64,000 nt of DNA from Flavobacterium sp. UBA7663 (GTDB lineage: Bacteria; Bacteroidota; Bacteroidia; Flavobacteriales; Flavobacteriaceae): positions 186,001-250,000 of the forward strand of contig NZ_DLHR01000019.1 in the NCBI RefSeq assembly GCF_002483315.1. Direction: 5' to 3'. Of the stretch, positions 49,713-57,471 are shown piece after piece. Made by a program: the position numbers and the translations under genes. Below the pieces are notes generated by a model. The model was not told the DNA's origin. It made no database searches and worked only from the letters and a program-made list of their open reading frames with translations. How positions within the stretch are numbered: the stretch's first letter is position 1; each line of letters opens with the position of its first letter.

Positions 49713-50447
49713 TTAATTTCTCCCTTTTTCGTTAGGATATAGACCTGGCAATGAGTCACTTTGCCAGAATTCTTTAGTATCAACATCCATAATAGTTAAA
49801 GTGCCTTTAAAGGCTGCTCCAGTATCTACATTCCAAACGCAGGCTTTATTTACTGGAATTGTTTCATCAATCTTAGTAACGGGAGTGTGTCCAATGTAAA
49901 TTTCTTTATATATTTTTAAACGATTTGGATAGGTAATCGCATCTTTTGAAAGTTGATTATCCATCGCCAATGCGGTTTCCCATAAAGTTCTATCCCAATA
50001 AAAAGCAGCTTTAAAAAATTCGTGTTCCACACCTCTCATATTAGTAAAACCAGCATGAATGAACAATCTATTTTCATTATCTAAATAATAATTTTGAAGC
50101 GATTGCAAGAAATGAATGTGTTTTTCTTTGGTTGCCACGTCGATTTTTTGATAAGATAAAACGGTTGCCTCACCTCCATGTTGAAACCACAATTTTTCAT
50201 CGATATTTTCGTTATTGCCTAATAACCAGTATAATAGAAGTTCGTCATGGTTACCTCGAATAAAAACACAATTTTGTTTTTTTTGCAAATCTATTAGAAA
50301 ATCTAAAACCGCTGGAGATTCGCTCCAACCATCTACATAGTCACCTAAAAAAATTAATGTGTCGTTTTCATCACAGTTAATTTTTTTTAGTACTTGAAGT
50401 AATGCTTTTAGACCTCCGTGGATGTCTCCGATGACAAATTTTTTCAT
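49713..50447 (-). CDS. Metallophosphoesterase, PPP-type protein phosphatase family
   Basis: A 244-residue cytoplasmic phosphatase with the metal-binding motifs GDIHGG (7-12), GDYVDGW, GNHDE and a later HAGF and GHTP. This is the bacterial PrpA/diadenosine tetraphosphatase-like branch of PPP phosphatases. Substrate (phosphoprotein or Ap4A) is not known. Its start lies 16 nt from the 41-bp control block at 50464-50504, so it could share that regulation in the divergent direction. Confidence 0.92.
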   Translation of the reverse strand: MKKFVIGDIHGGLKALLQVLKKINCDENDTLIFLGDYVDGWSESPAVLDFLIDLQKKQNCVFIRGNHDELLLYWLLGNNENIDEKLWFQHGGEATVLSYQKIDVATKEKHIHFLQSLQNYYLDNENRLFIHAGFTNMRGVEHEFFKAAFYWDRTLWETALAMDNQLSKDAITYPNRLKIYKEIYIGHTPVTKIDETIPVNKACVWNVDTGAAFKGTLTIMDVDTKEFWQSDSLPGLYPNEKGRN

Positions 50448-50463
50448 AAAAACTCAATAAACG

Positions 50464-50504
50464 CTGAAAAATAAAAGTGAAAATTTACAGAAAATCTGTA
50501 ACAA
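50464..50504 (+). promoter_or_regulatory. 41-bp control block, copy 1, with TTACAGA-n3-TCTGTAA palindrome
   Basis: The block matches 53828-53868 at 39 of 41 positions. Within it TTACAGAAAATCTGTAA (50485-50501) is a perfect 7-3-7 inverted repeat. It ends where a -33 box should be, and the distance to the -7-like TACTTTTA is identical in both copies. It is most likely the binding site of an activator, plausibly the response regulator encoded at 53131. Confidence 0.75.
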
Positions 50505-50523
50505 CAATATAAAAAGGGATTAT

Positions 50524-50531
50524 TACTTTTA
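50524..50531 (+). promoter_or_regulatory. -7-like box of the small exported protein operon
   Basis: TACTTTTA resembles TAnnTTTG with the last base changed. Its first base is 23 bp after the last base of the palindrome, exactly as at 53888. No TTTG -33 is present. Confidence 0.5.
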
Positions 50532-50603
50532 TAATGCAAAATTCGACAAAAAATTCAATTAAAAAATTAAAACAAAAAATAAACAATTAAAATCCAATTC
50601 ACT

Positions 50604-50843
50604 ATGAAAAAAACAGTTAAACTATTCGGTTTATTAATGGTTAGTGTTGTATTATTTTCATGTTCATCTGACGAGCAAGATGCAGACTTAGAAAGAGCTA
50701 TTAAACTATCAGAGAACATGCAACAAATTCAAGCAAGAGAAGTTGACGAATCCAAGTCGGATACTATCGTAAAAGATGAAACACAAATGGATACTATTGC
50801 AAGAGAAGAAACAAATCCAGTAATTATAGTAAAGAAAGATTAA
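50604..50843 (+). CDS. 79-residue lipoprotein with repeated DTIxxxET unit and C-terminal NPVIIVKKD
   Basis: A short lipoprotein: signal peptide with lipobox LFSC (Cys20), then a charged linker. Two eight-residue units in tandem, DTIVKDET (53-60) and DTIAREET (63-70), precede a hydrophobic-basic tail NPVIIVKKD (71-79). The tail recurs as TPIIIVKRD at the end of the next small protein. It follows the control block at 50464-50504 and lies upstream of a histidine kinase and response regulator. It matches no family I know. A role as an exported signal or a sensor accessory is inference. Confidence 0.8.
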   Translation: MKKTVKLFGLLMVSVVLFSCSSDEQDADLERAIKLSENMQQIQAREVDESKSDTIVKDETQMDTIAREETNPVIIVKKD

Positions 50844-50862
50844 TAACTAAAAAAATTATAAA

Positions 50863-51039
50863 ATGAAAACAGTATTAGTGTTATTAGTAAGCTCTTTGTT
50901 CGTTTCAAATATTCCAAACAACGAAGAAAATGATTCAATTAAAAAAGTAATGGCTTTTAAAATTGAAAAAACAGATAAAATTAAAAAGGAGAGTATTCTT
51001 ACTTCAAGAACGCCTATAATAATTGTAAAAAGAGATTAA
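50863..51039 (+). CDS. 58-residue exported peptide ending TPIIIVKRD
   Basis: ATG at 50863, TAA at 51037-51039, 19 nt after the previous gene. It has an N-terminal hydrophobic signal-like segment (MKTVLVLLVSSLFVSN) and then a Lys-rich linker. The last nine residues, TPIIIVKRD, match NPVIIVKKD of the preceding protein at six positions, and identical residues are often encoded by different codons. There is no lipobox, so it may be released or cut by signal peptidase I. Function unknown; candidate signalling peptide for the downstream two-component system. Confidence 0.72.
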   Translation: MKTVLVLLVSSLFVSNIPNNEENDSIKKVMAFKIEKTDKIKKESILTSRTPIIIVKRD

Positions 51040-51057
51040 TTTATCATCTTTAAACAG

Positions 51058-51065
51058 TAAATTTG
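51058..51065 (+). promoter_or_regulatory. -7 promoter box for the histidine kinase gene
   Basis: TAAATTTG, an exact TAnnTTTG, 20 nt before the TTG start. The kinase may thus be expressed independently of the control block. Confidence 0.45.
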
Positions 51066-51085
51066 TGAAAAAGCAACTCTTTTAA

Positions 51086-53098
51086 TTGAAACAGATAATA
51101 ATTTTATTTGGTTTTATTTTTTTCGTTGGATGTAATTCAAACGAGAGAAATCCTATTATTCAAAAAAAGTTAGATTCTTATTTTGAAAATAGTTCAAATG
51201 TAAATTTAGATAAGGAAATTCGTTTAAAATATATTGACTCAGCTAAAAATTTAATTCAAGAAGCAAGTGCGAATGATTCAATAAAAATTAAAAATTATTT
51301 TAAGTTAGCTAATCGTTATTTTATATTGTTAGAGTATGAAGAATATAAGAAAACAACTAATAAAATTTTAGATATTTCTCAATCAATTAATGATTCATCA
51401 AATATTGCTAAGGCAGAATATTATTTAGGAGATTATTATTTTTCTTTTTCTAAAAATGATAGTGCTTATTATTATTATTTAGGAGCAGAAAAAAAATATG
51501 AGAAAATACAAGACAAGTCTAATTTAGCAAGAACAATACTTCACAAGGCATATATTTTACTCTTTGAAAAAGATTTTTTAGGCAGTGAATCAGAAACAAT
51601 TAGGGTTTTAAACATTGCTAAAGAAATTAACGATCAATCTTTAATATACGAATGTTATGTTAATTTAGGTAGTTCCTTATCTGGGTTAGGAAATTTTGAA
51701 AAAGGATTGGAATATCATCAAAAAGCACTTATTCAAATCAAAAACATTGATGACGAAAATTATAAGCCTGTTTTTAAAGCTCAAACTTTAAACAATATAG
51801 GTTTTGTCTACTTAAGTATTGACAAATTCAATGAAGCAAGTCAAATTTTTGCAGAAGGCTTAAAAATCAATAACCTAAAAGACATTCAACCTGTTTTATA
51901 TTCATCTTTACTTGACAATTATGCATATTCTATTTTTAAAACCAATAAAAATGAAGGTTTAGAGGATTTTCAAAAAGCTCTAGCGGTAAGAGATGAAATT
52001 GGAGATGTACTTGGAAAAATCAACAGCAGAATTCATCTTACCGAATATTATCTTTCTCAAAACGATACTTTAAAAGCACTTCAACTTAACAGTGAAGCCA
52101 ACAAATTAGCTAAAGAATCGCATTACAACAAAGAAGTTTTAGTAACTCTCGATTTTTTTACAAAGTTACTTCCAAAAGAAGGCTTATCTTATGCTAGAGA
52201 TTACATCAAATTGAACGATAGTCTTCAAAAACAAGAAAGAGCTACTCGAAACAAACTAGCTCGAATCGAATTTGAAACGGACGAAATTATTTCTGAAAAA
52301 GAAACAATTTCTAACCAACGAAAAATTATTTTGATAGCTTCACTATTGATTATTTCATTTAGTTTTCTACTATATGTAATTCTCTATCAAAGAAGTAAGC
52401 ACAAAGAATTGGTTTTTACTCAGCAACAGCAAGAATCAAATGAAGAAATTTACAGATTGATGCTTAATAATCAGGAAGATATTGATGAAGTAAGAAGAAA
52501 TGTAAAACGAAATATCGGCTTAGAGCTTCATGATAACATTCTAAATAGACTAGCGGGAGTTAGATTAAATTTATTTTCAATATCTAGAAAACAAGATGAA
52601 GAAACCATTAAAAAAGCCTTAGAACACATTGATTACATTAGAGTTATAGAACAAGAAATAAGAGCCTTTTCACATCATCTACATAATGAATCAGAAATAT
52701 ATAAAAGTGGTTTTAAAAATATTTTAGAAGAACTTTTAAAAAATCAAAAGGAAACATATTCTCCAGAATGTAATTTCGAAATATATTATGATGATGCAAT
52801 GAATAATATGAGTCCTGAAATCAAAATGAATGTCTATCGGATAATTCAAGAAGCATTTAACAACATTAATAAATATGCTAATGCTACTAAAATTGGATTA
52901 ATACTGGATACGGAAGATGATTTTTTACACTTAGAAATAAATGATAACGGAATTGGTTTTGATGAGAAAAAAGTTAAAAACGGAATTGGCTTAAAAAACA
53001 TGAAAAGCAGAACTGAAAGTATGAAAGGTCAAATTTCTATTACATCCGAAAAAGGAAAAGGTACACTTATAAAGTTAAAAGTTCCGTTGGTAAATTAA
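51086..53098 (+). CDS. TPR-containing sensor histidine kinase (NarL/DesK-type)
   Basis: A 670-residue kinase starting at TTG; an in-frame stop directly upstream and the lipoprotein-like signal (MKQIIILFGFIFFVGC) make this the only fitting start. Residues ~70-400 are TPR repeats placed outside the cytoplasm, followed by a membrane helix (about 412-435). The HisKA_3 dimerisation helix has the phospho-acceptor His482 in ELHDNILNRLAGVRL, and the ATPase domain carries NINKYANAT (N box) and NDNGIGFDEKKVKNGIGLKNM (G boxes). The periplasmic TPR sensor is suited to bind a peptide. It is paired with the response regulator 32 nt downstream. Confidence 0.92.
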   Translation: MKQIIILFGFIFFVGCNSNERNPIIQKKLDSYFENSSNVNLDKEIRLKYIDSAKNLIQEASANDSIKIKNYFKLANRYFILLEYEEYKKTTNKILDISQSINDSSNIAKAEYYLGDYYFSFSKNDSAYYYYLGAEKKYEKIQDKSNLARTILHKAYILLFEKDFLGSESETIRVLNIAKEINDQSLIYECYVNLGSSLSGLGNFEKGLEYHQKALIQIKNIDDENYKPVFKAQTLNNIGFVYLSIDKFNEASQIFAEGLKINNLKDIQPVLYSSLLDNYAYSIFKTNKNEGLEDFQKALAVRDEIGDVLGKINSRIHLTEYYLSQNDTLKALQLNSEANKLAKESHYNKEVLVTLDFFTKLLPKEGLSYARDYIKLNDSLQKQERATRNKLARIEFETDEIISEKETISNQRKIILIASLLIISFSFLLYVILYQRSKHKELVFTQQQQESNEEIYRLMLNNQEDIDEVRRNVKRNIGLELHDNILNRLAGVRLNLFSISRKQDEETIKKALEHIDYIRVIEQEIRAFSHHLHNESEIYKSGFKNILEELLKNQKETYSPECNFEIYYDDAMNNMSPEIKMNVYRIIQEAFNNINKYANATKIGLILDTEDDFLHLEINDNGIGFDEKKVKNGIGLKNMKSRTESMKGQISITSEKGKGTLIKLKVPLVN

Positions 53099-53106
53099 AT
53101 AAATTG

Positions 53107-53114
53107 TAAATTTG
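53107..53114 (+). promoter_or_regulatory. -7 promoter box for the response regulator gene
   Basis: TAAATTTG, an exact TAnnTTTG, 16 nt before the GTG start, in the kinase-regulator gap. Confidence 0.4.
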
Positions 53115-53130
53115 AAATAAATAAAATCGC

Positions 53131-53802
53131 GTGAATAAAACAGACTTACATATTTTAATGATTGACGATCACCCATCAATGATTGAGGGGTATAAAAGCA
53201 TATTGTCTTTTAACGATTTAGGTTTGCGAATCACAACAACTCCAGCTTACAACTGCGAAGCGGCATATAATATAATTGACAGCACACCAGTTTTCAAAGC
53301 ATTTGATTTTGCTTTTGTCGATTTGAGTTTACCACCTTATTTAGAAAAAAACATTAAAAGCGGTGAAGATTTAGCACTTCTTATTAAAAAGAAATTTCCA
53401 GATTGTAAAATTGTTATTCTTACTTCACATGCAGAAGCATTTATTTTAGATGCCATTCAAAAAAATATAGCACCAAATGGTTTGTTAGTAAAAAGTGATT
53501 TTACGGCAGATGAGTTTTTATTAGCATTTGAAAAAATTTACAACAATCATTTCTACACAAGTAAAACAGTTGTGGAAAATATTGCTGAATTGCACGAGAA
53601 AAGTGATTTCTTAGACGAAAACAACAGAAAACTAATTACCTTATTGGCGGAAGGTGTAAAAACTAAAAATTTACCTCAACGAATGAATTTATCTATAAGT
53701 GCAATCGACAAACGAAAAGCACAAATAAAACTCTTCTTTAAAATTGAAAAAGGTAGCGACGAAGACATCATTCGCGAAGCTAAAAAGCACGGATTGATTT
53801 AA
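53131..53802 (+). CDS. Response regulator with LuxR-like DNA-binding domain
   Basis: A 223-residue regulator that uses a GTG start. The receiver domain (about 5-140) has the acidic pair in MIDDHPS, phospho-acceptor Asp64 in FVDLSLPP, the Thr/Ser in LTSHAE and Lys in LLVKSDF. The C-terminus (about 160-205, NRKLITLLAEGVKTKNLPQRMNLSISAIDKRK) is a divergent LuxR-type helix-turn-helix. It is the cognate partner of the upstream kinase. The control blocks on both sides of this locus are likely its targets (inference). Confidence 0.93.
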   Translation: MNKTDLHILMIDDHPSMIEGYKSILSFNDLGLRITTTPAYNCEAAYNIIDSTPVFKAFDFAFVDLSLPPYLEKNIKSGEDLALLIKKKFPDCKIVILTSHAEAFILDAIQKNIAPNGLLVKSDFTADEFLLAFEKIYNNHFYTSKTVVENIAELHEKSDFLDENNRKLITLLAEGVKTKNLPQRMNLSISAIDKRKAQIKLFFKIEKGSDEDIIREAKKHGLI

Positions 53803-53827
53803 AATTTTTCAAGAAACGCCCAAAACA

Positions 53828-53868
53828 CTGAAAAATAAAAGTAAAAATATACAGAAAATCTGTAACAA
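53828..53868 (+). promoter_or_regulatory. 41-bp control block, copy 2
   Basis: Two mismatches from copy 1 (50464-50504) over 41 bp. Its palindrome (53849-53865) has one outer base changed. It lies 47 nt before the start of the 75-residue membrane protein gene. Confidence 0.75.
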
Positions 53869-53887
53869 TTTTTCTTTTAAGTATAAG

Positions 53888-53895
53888 TAACTTTA
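53888..53895 (+). promoter_or_regulatory. -7-like box of the 75-residue membrane protein gene
   Basis: TAACTTTA begins 23 bp after the end of the palindrome, the same spacing as at 50524. Both boxes are followed by TAAT. Confidence 0.5.
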
Positions 53896-53915
53896 TAATC
53901 TAAATGATATAGAAA

Positions 53916-54143
53916 ATGAAGTTATATACTAAATTAGTTATCGTACTGTTAATCCTTAGTCTAATTTGGATTTACTTTATCGTTGATTTAACGTATTATA
54001 CCCTTTTTCAAGAAAAGGCACCTTTTTTTAACACGCTTGATTATAGTTTGCAATTCAAATTAGTGTATATATTGGGAGTTGTACTTTTTGTTTCTTATCT
54101 GATGCTGATTTTTTTTAAAAGAAATAATAAAAACCTATATTAA
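53916..54143 (+). CDS. 75-residue two-helix membrane protein under the shared control block
   Basis: A small inner-membrane protein with helices at about 5-28 and 48-68, a ~20-residue loop (TLFQEKAPFFNTLDYSLQFK), and a basic end (KRNNKNLY) that should face the cytoplasm. It matches no family I know. It is preceded by the same 41-bp block and promoter geometry as the small exported protein operon, so it probably belongs to the regulon of the adjacent two-component system. Its stop overlaps the convergent gene at 54140 by 4 bp. Confidence 0.78.
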   Translation: MKLYTKLVIVLLILSLIWIYFIVDLTYYTLFQEKAPFFNTLDYSLQFKLVYILGVVLFVSYLMLIFFKRNNKNLY

Positions 54144-55279
54144 TCATATTTCATTTTTCTTAAAATTCGCATTACTTCTTTAAAAGAAACATAAATCATT
54201 GGGTTTTCAAATGTTTTAAGATAAGGTTTTGCATCAATTAATTTTTGTTTTGCCTCTTCAAATCCGTTCAAATAGCAAATCATCATAATGTGAGGTAAAT
54301 TCTCCAAGTCTCTCTTTTCCGAATCCTGCAAAGGCAATCCTTTTTGAAGTTTACTTAACAATGTCAAATTCGAATTGTAAATGTGGTACAACATTTTTCG
54401 GTTGTATTGTGGTGGTTCAAACAACATTTCTGAATTCATTTTGTAATAACCATTATCAAAAAAACTCAACGTAACTTTTTCAAACGGATAATAACTCGTT
54501 TTATCGTTTAAACCTAAAGAAACATATTCCGTAATTGAAAATGTACTATCATCATATTCGATACTTACTTCGTCTAATGCTGAATAAAACAACTTCACTT
54601 GCTCGTTTATCAATTCAATATCAACTCTAGAATAATATACTTTATCCCGAATTTTCTTCTTATTTCCCGCCCAGCAAACCACGAATAATTCTTTAAAAAC
54701 ATGATAGTTAGAAGGAATGTCTTTATGGCGGTTGTTGATGAAATCTAAAACACTTTCTAACGTATGCGCAATGCTATTTCGAGAGCTGTTTTCAATACTG
54801 ATAACAGTTTCAACATTCTGTTTCGAATACGGAATTTTCTCTTTTGTCGGCGAAGTATTACTTCCTTTTCTAACAAAAGTACTATTGGCTTCAATAGTAT
54901 GAATTCCTTTTTTAAAATAAGAAGTTTTCGATTTGGGTTTAATCGTAACCAATCCTACCACTTTGTCTTTTGGAAGATTTGGAAAAGGTACATTTTCATA
55001 CTGAATTTTAGGTGGATTTTCCAAAAAAGCATTCACCAAATTCTGAATTCGGCTATCATCAAAAAAGTCATCACCAACGATTTCATTCGATTCGTCTTCA
55101 ACTCCAACCACAATATAAGAGTTATTACTTGGATTAGAATTAGAGAGCGCACAAATGTGTTTTAAAAATTTCGCTTTTCCTTCTTTGGTGTGTAAATTCA
55201 ATTGGCGCTTCTTATCATAAAAACTGTTCTCATCGTGGTGAGATAATATGTTTTTTATAAGAAGTCGCTTGTTTATCAT
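54140..55279 (-). CDS. AlbA_2 (Schlafen-like) domain ATP-binding protein
   Basis: A 379-residue cytoplasmic protein. The N-terminal ~150 residues are an AlbA_2 domain as in COG2865: FLKHICALSNSNPSNNSYIVVGVED, then DSRIQNLVNAFLENPP and the nucleic-acid-binding-type FVRKGSNTSPTKEKIP. The rest is helical and unassigned. Members are often annotated as ATP-binding or putative DNA-binding regulators; some relatives are in defence loci, but nothing nearby supports that here. It follows an aldo/keto reductase gene and an R4 hairpin on the minus strand. Confidence 0.82.
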   Translation of the reverse strand: MINKRLLIKNILSHHDENSFYDKKRQLNLHTKEGKAKFLKHICALSNSNPSNNSYIVVGVEDESNEIVGDDFFDDSRIQNLVNAFLENPPKIQYENVPFPNLPKDKVVGLVTIKPKSKTSYFKKGIHTIEANSTFVRKGSNTSPTKEKIPYSKQNVETVISIENSSRNSIAHTLESVLDFINNRHKDIPSNYHVFKELFVVCWAGNKKKIRDKVYYSRVDIELINEQVKLFYSALDEVSIEYDDSTFSITEYVSLGLNDKTSYYPFEKVTLSFFDNGYYKMNSEMLFEPPQYNRKMLYHIYNSNLTLLSKLQKGLPLQDSEKRDLENLPHIMMICYLNGFEEAKQKLIDAKPYLKTFENPMIYVSFKEVMRILRKMKYD

Positions 55280-55285
55280 ATTTTT

Positions 55286-55333
55286 AGTGATTAGTAATTA
55301 GTGACTAGCAAAAACTAATTACTAGTCACTAAT
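55286..55333. repeat. R4 repeat, copy 2, palindromic
   Basis: ATTAGTGACTAG (55297-55308) and CTAGTCACTAAT (55322-55333) form a perfect 12-bp stem with a 13-nt loop; the left side also carries AGTGATTAGT as in the 47431 copy. Confidence 0.65.
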
Positions 55334-55340
55334 CACTTTT

Positions 55341-56213
55341 TTAAGGCACTTTATTTCCCATGCTCTCTGTCCAAATAGCGAACCAATCTTGCTTGTCTAA
55401 TTTCAATGAACACGCTTTCGATAATTGTTGAATTCGAGCTACATTTACAGTTCCGGCAACAGGTAAAATATTCGCAGGATGTTGTAAAATCCAAGCCAAT
55501 AAAATTAAATCAGAACCTACATGATATTTATCTACAAGCGTAGCTAAAAGCTGTTTTAATCGAAAAGTTTGCTCTGTATTTTCTCTAAAAACAGTTCCTA
55601 ACGGATTCCAAGCCATCGGCTGAATGTTGTGAATTTGCATGTAATCTAAACTTCCATCTAACATAGCTTCGTGATGCGTTGCTGAAAATTGAACTTGATT
55701 AAATGAAATTTCGGTTTTTTGACGCAAAAGTTCTGTTTGAAAAGGTGTAAAGTTGGAAACTCCAAAAGACAATATTTTTCCTTCCGATTTTAGTTTTTCA
55801 ACTGCTTCGGCAATTTCATCAGCTTGCATTAAAGGACTTGGTCGATGTAAAAGCAAAGCGTCTAAATAATCGGTTTGTAGATTTTTTAGCGAATTTTCAA
55901 CTGACCAAATGATATATGCTGCAGAATAATCATAATGTTTTACTACATTATTTGGACGATTTTCTGAAATATGTTCAATACCACATTTTGTAATTAATTG
56001 AATTTTTTTTCTATCCACTTTACTTTCGGTTAAAGCTTTTCCAAAAGCAGCTTCGGTTGTGTAACCACCATAGATATCGGCATGATCAAACGTGGTAATT
56101 TTATTTTCAATACAAATATTAATCAAGTGTGACATTTCAGTGGTACTTAGGTTTTTATCCCAAATACCCCAATTCATCGTTCCAGCGATTATAGGGGATA
56201 ATTTTACTGACAT
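55341..56213 (-). CDS. Aldo/keto reductase (YdhF-like)
   Basis: A 290-residue NADPH-dependent TIM-barrel oxidoreductase. The catalytic tetrad is visible: Asp and Tyr in FDHADIYGGYTTE, Lys in LITKCGIE and His in LLLHRPSPL. The C-terminal cofactor region (GTVNVARIQQL) is standard. The overall sequence resembles the YdhF/AKR-11-like group; the physiological carbonyl substrate is unknown. It is divergent from the Bat operon across a 176-nt gap. Confidence 0.93.
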   Translation of the reverse strand: MSVKLSPIIAGTMNWGIWDKNLSTTEMSHLINICIENKITTFDHADIYGGYTTEAAFGKALTESKVDRKKIQLITKCGIEHISENRPNNVVKHYDYSAAYIIWSVENSLKNLQTDYLDALLLHRPSPLMQADEIAEAVEKLKSEGKILSFGVSNFTPFQTELLRQKTEISFNQVQFSATHHEAMLDGSLDYMQIHNIQPMAWNPLGTVFRENTEQTFRLKQLLATLVDKYHVGSDLILLAWILQHPANILPVAGTVNVARIQQLSKACSLKLDKQDWFAIWTESMGNKVP

Positions 56214-56336
56214 AAGATGTTGTTTTTTAAAATTTCCTTAAAATTATAAAATAGAATCATAAAACACTCACAAAAAGCACTTTTTTAATCACATTTTAAC
56301 GCTTAATTAACAACTAAAAATTAAAAAAAATTACAA

Positions 56337-56367
56337 TTTGCATTGTTAAAAAATGTTGTTAATTTCA
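56337..56367 (+). promoter_or_regulatory. Promoter candidate of the Bat operon
   Basis: TTTG at 56337-56340, 19-nt spacer, then TAATTTCA. The -33 box and spacing are perfect and the -7 box keeps TA and TT of TAnnTTTG. It lies 22 nt before the moxR ATG. Confidence 0.4.
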
Positions 56368-56389
56368 CACCACCAAATTAAACCTTAAA

Positions 56390-57394
56390 ATGGAAGAAAA
56401 TACATCGAGTTTAGACATAAGAGCAATCAACGAGAAAATAGAAAGAGAAAGTGCTTTTATCGATTTGCTTACAATGGAAATGAACAAAGTTATTGTAGGT
56501 CAAAAACAAATGGTAGAACGATTATTAATTGGCCTTTTAGGACAAGGACATATTCTACTAGAAGGAGTTCCTGGATTGGCAAAAACTTTGGCTATCAATA
56601 CGCTTTCACAAGCTGTACACGGTTCGTTTAGTAGAATTCAGTTTACACCCGATTTATTGCCTGCAGACGTTGTAGGAACCATGATTTACAACATCAAACA
56701 AAACGACTTTACCATTCGTAAAGGACCTATTTTCGCGAACTTCGTTTTAGCAGATGAGATTAACCGTGCTCCTGCCAAAGTACAATCGGCTTTGTTAGAA
56801 GCGATGCAAGAAAAGCAAGTTACTATTGGCGACGAAACGTTTAAATTAGATAAACCGTTCTTAGTAATGGCAACGCAAAATCCTGTTGATCAAGAAGGAA
56901 CATACCCATTACCAGAAGCTCAAGTTGACCGTTTCATGTTAAAAGTGGTTATCGACTATCCAAAAATGGAAGACGAGCGTTTGGTAATTCGTCAAAACTT
57001 AAAAGGCGCTTTTGAAAAAGTAAACCAAGTGGTTTCTATTGAACAAATTTTAAGAGCTCAAGAAGCCGTTCGGGAAGTATATATGGACGAGAAAATTGAG
57101 AAATACATCTTAGATTTAATATTCGCAACGCGTTATCCAGAAAAATACAAATTAGAAAGTCTAAAACCATTAATCAGTTTTGGAGCTTCACCTCGTGGAA
57201 GTATCAACTTGGCAACTGCTGCTAAATGTTACGCTTTTATCAAACGTAGAGGTTATGTAATTCCTGAAGACGTTCGTGCTGTTGTGTACGATGTATTACG
57301 TCACAGAATCGGAATCACATACGAAGCCGAAGCTGAAAATGTAACCACAGAAGACATTATCAGCAAAATTGTAAACGAAGTTGAAGTGCCTTAA
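56390..57394 (+). CDS. MoxR family AAA+ ATPase (Bat operon)
   Basis: A 334-residue AAA+ ATPase of the MoxR group. Walker A is EGVPGLAKTLAIN (about 63-75), Walker B is FVLADEINRAP, and the sensor MATQNPVDQEGTYPLPEAQVDRF is present. MoxR proteins act as chaperones with VWA-domain partners, which are encoded downstream. It opens the Bat (Bacteroides aerotolerance) operon. A repetitive spacer (R5) separates it from the DUF58 gene. Confidence 0.96.
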   Translation: MEENTSSLDIRAINEKIERESAFIDLLTMEMNKVIVGQKQMVERLLIGLLGQGHILLEGVPGLAKTLAINTLSQAVHGSFSRIQFTPDLLPADVVGTMIYNIKQNDFTIRKGPIFANFVLADEINRAPAKVQSALLEAMQEKQVTIGDETFKLDKPFLVMATQNPVDQEGTYPLPEAQVDRFMLKVVIDYPKMEDERLVIRQNLKGAFEKVNQVVSIEQILRAQEAVREVYMDEKIEKYILDLIFATRYPEKYKLESLKPLISFGASPRGSINLATAAKCYAFIKRRGYVIPEDVRAVVYDVLRHRIGITYEAEAENVTTEDIISKIVNEVEVP

Positions 57395-57400
57395 TTTTTT

Positions 57401-57462
57401 GTTTCAAGTTTAAAGTTTCAAGTTAAAGAAACCTGAAACAAAGAAAACCTGAAACCTGAAAC
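57401..57462. repeat. R5 low-complexity repeat (GTTTCAAG/CCTGAAAC) in the moxR-DUF58 gap
   Basis: GTTTCAAG occurs twice in the left half (from 57401 and about 57415) and CCTGAAAC three times in the right half. The halves are imperfect inverted partners. Confidence 0.5.
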
Positions 57463-57471
57463 AAAATAAAA

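Noticed and set aside
54140..55279. AlbA_2 protein considered as part of a phage-defence system
   Set aside because: No partner genes, mobile-element signs or effector domain nearby; the fold alone is not enough.
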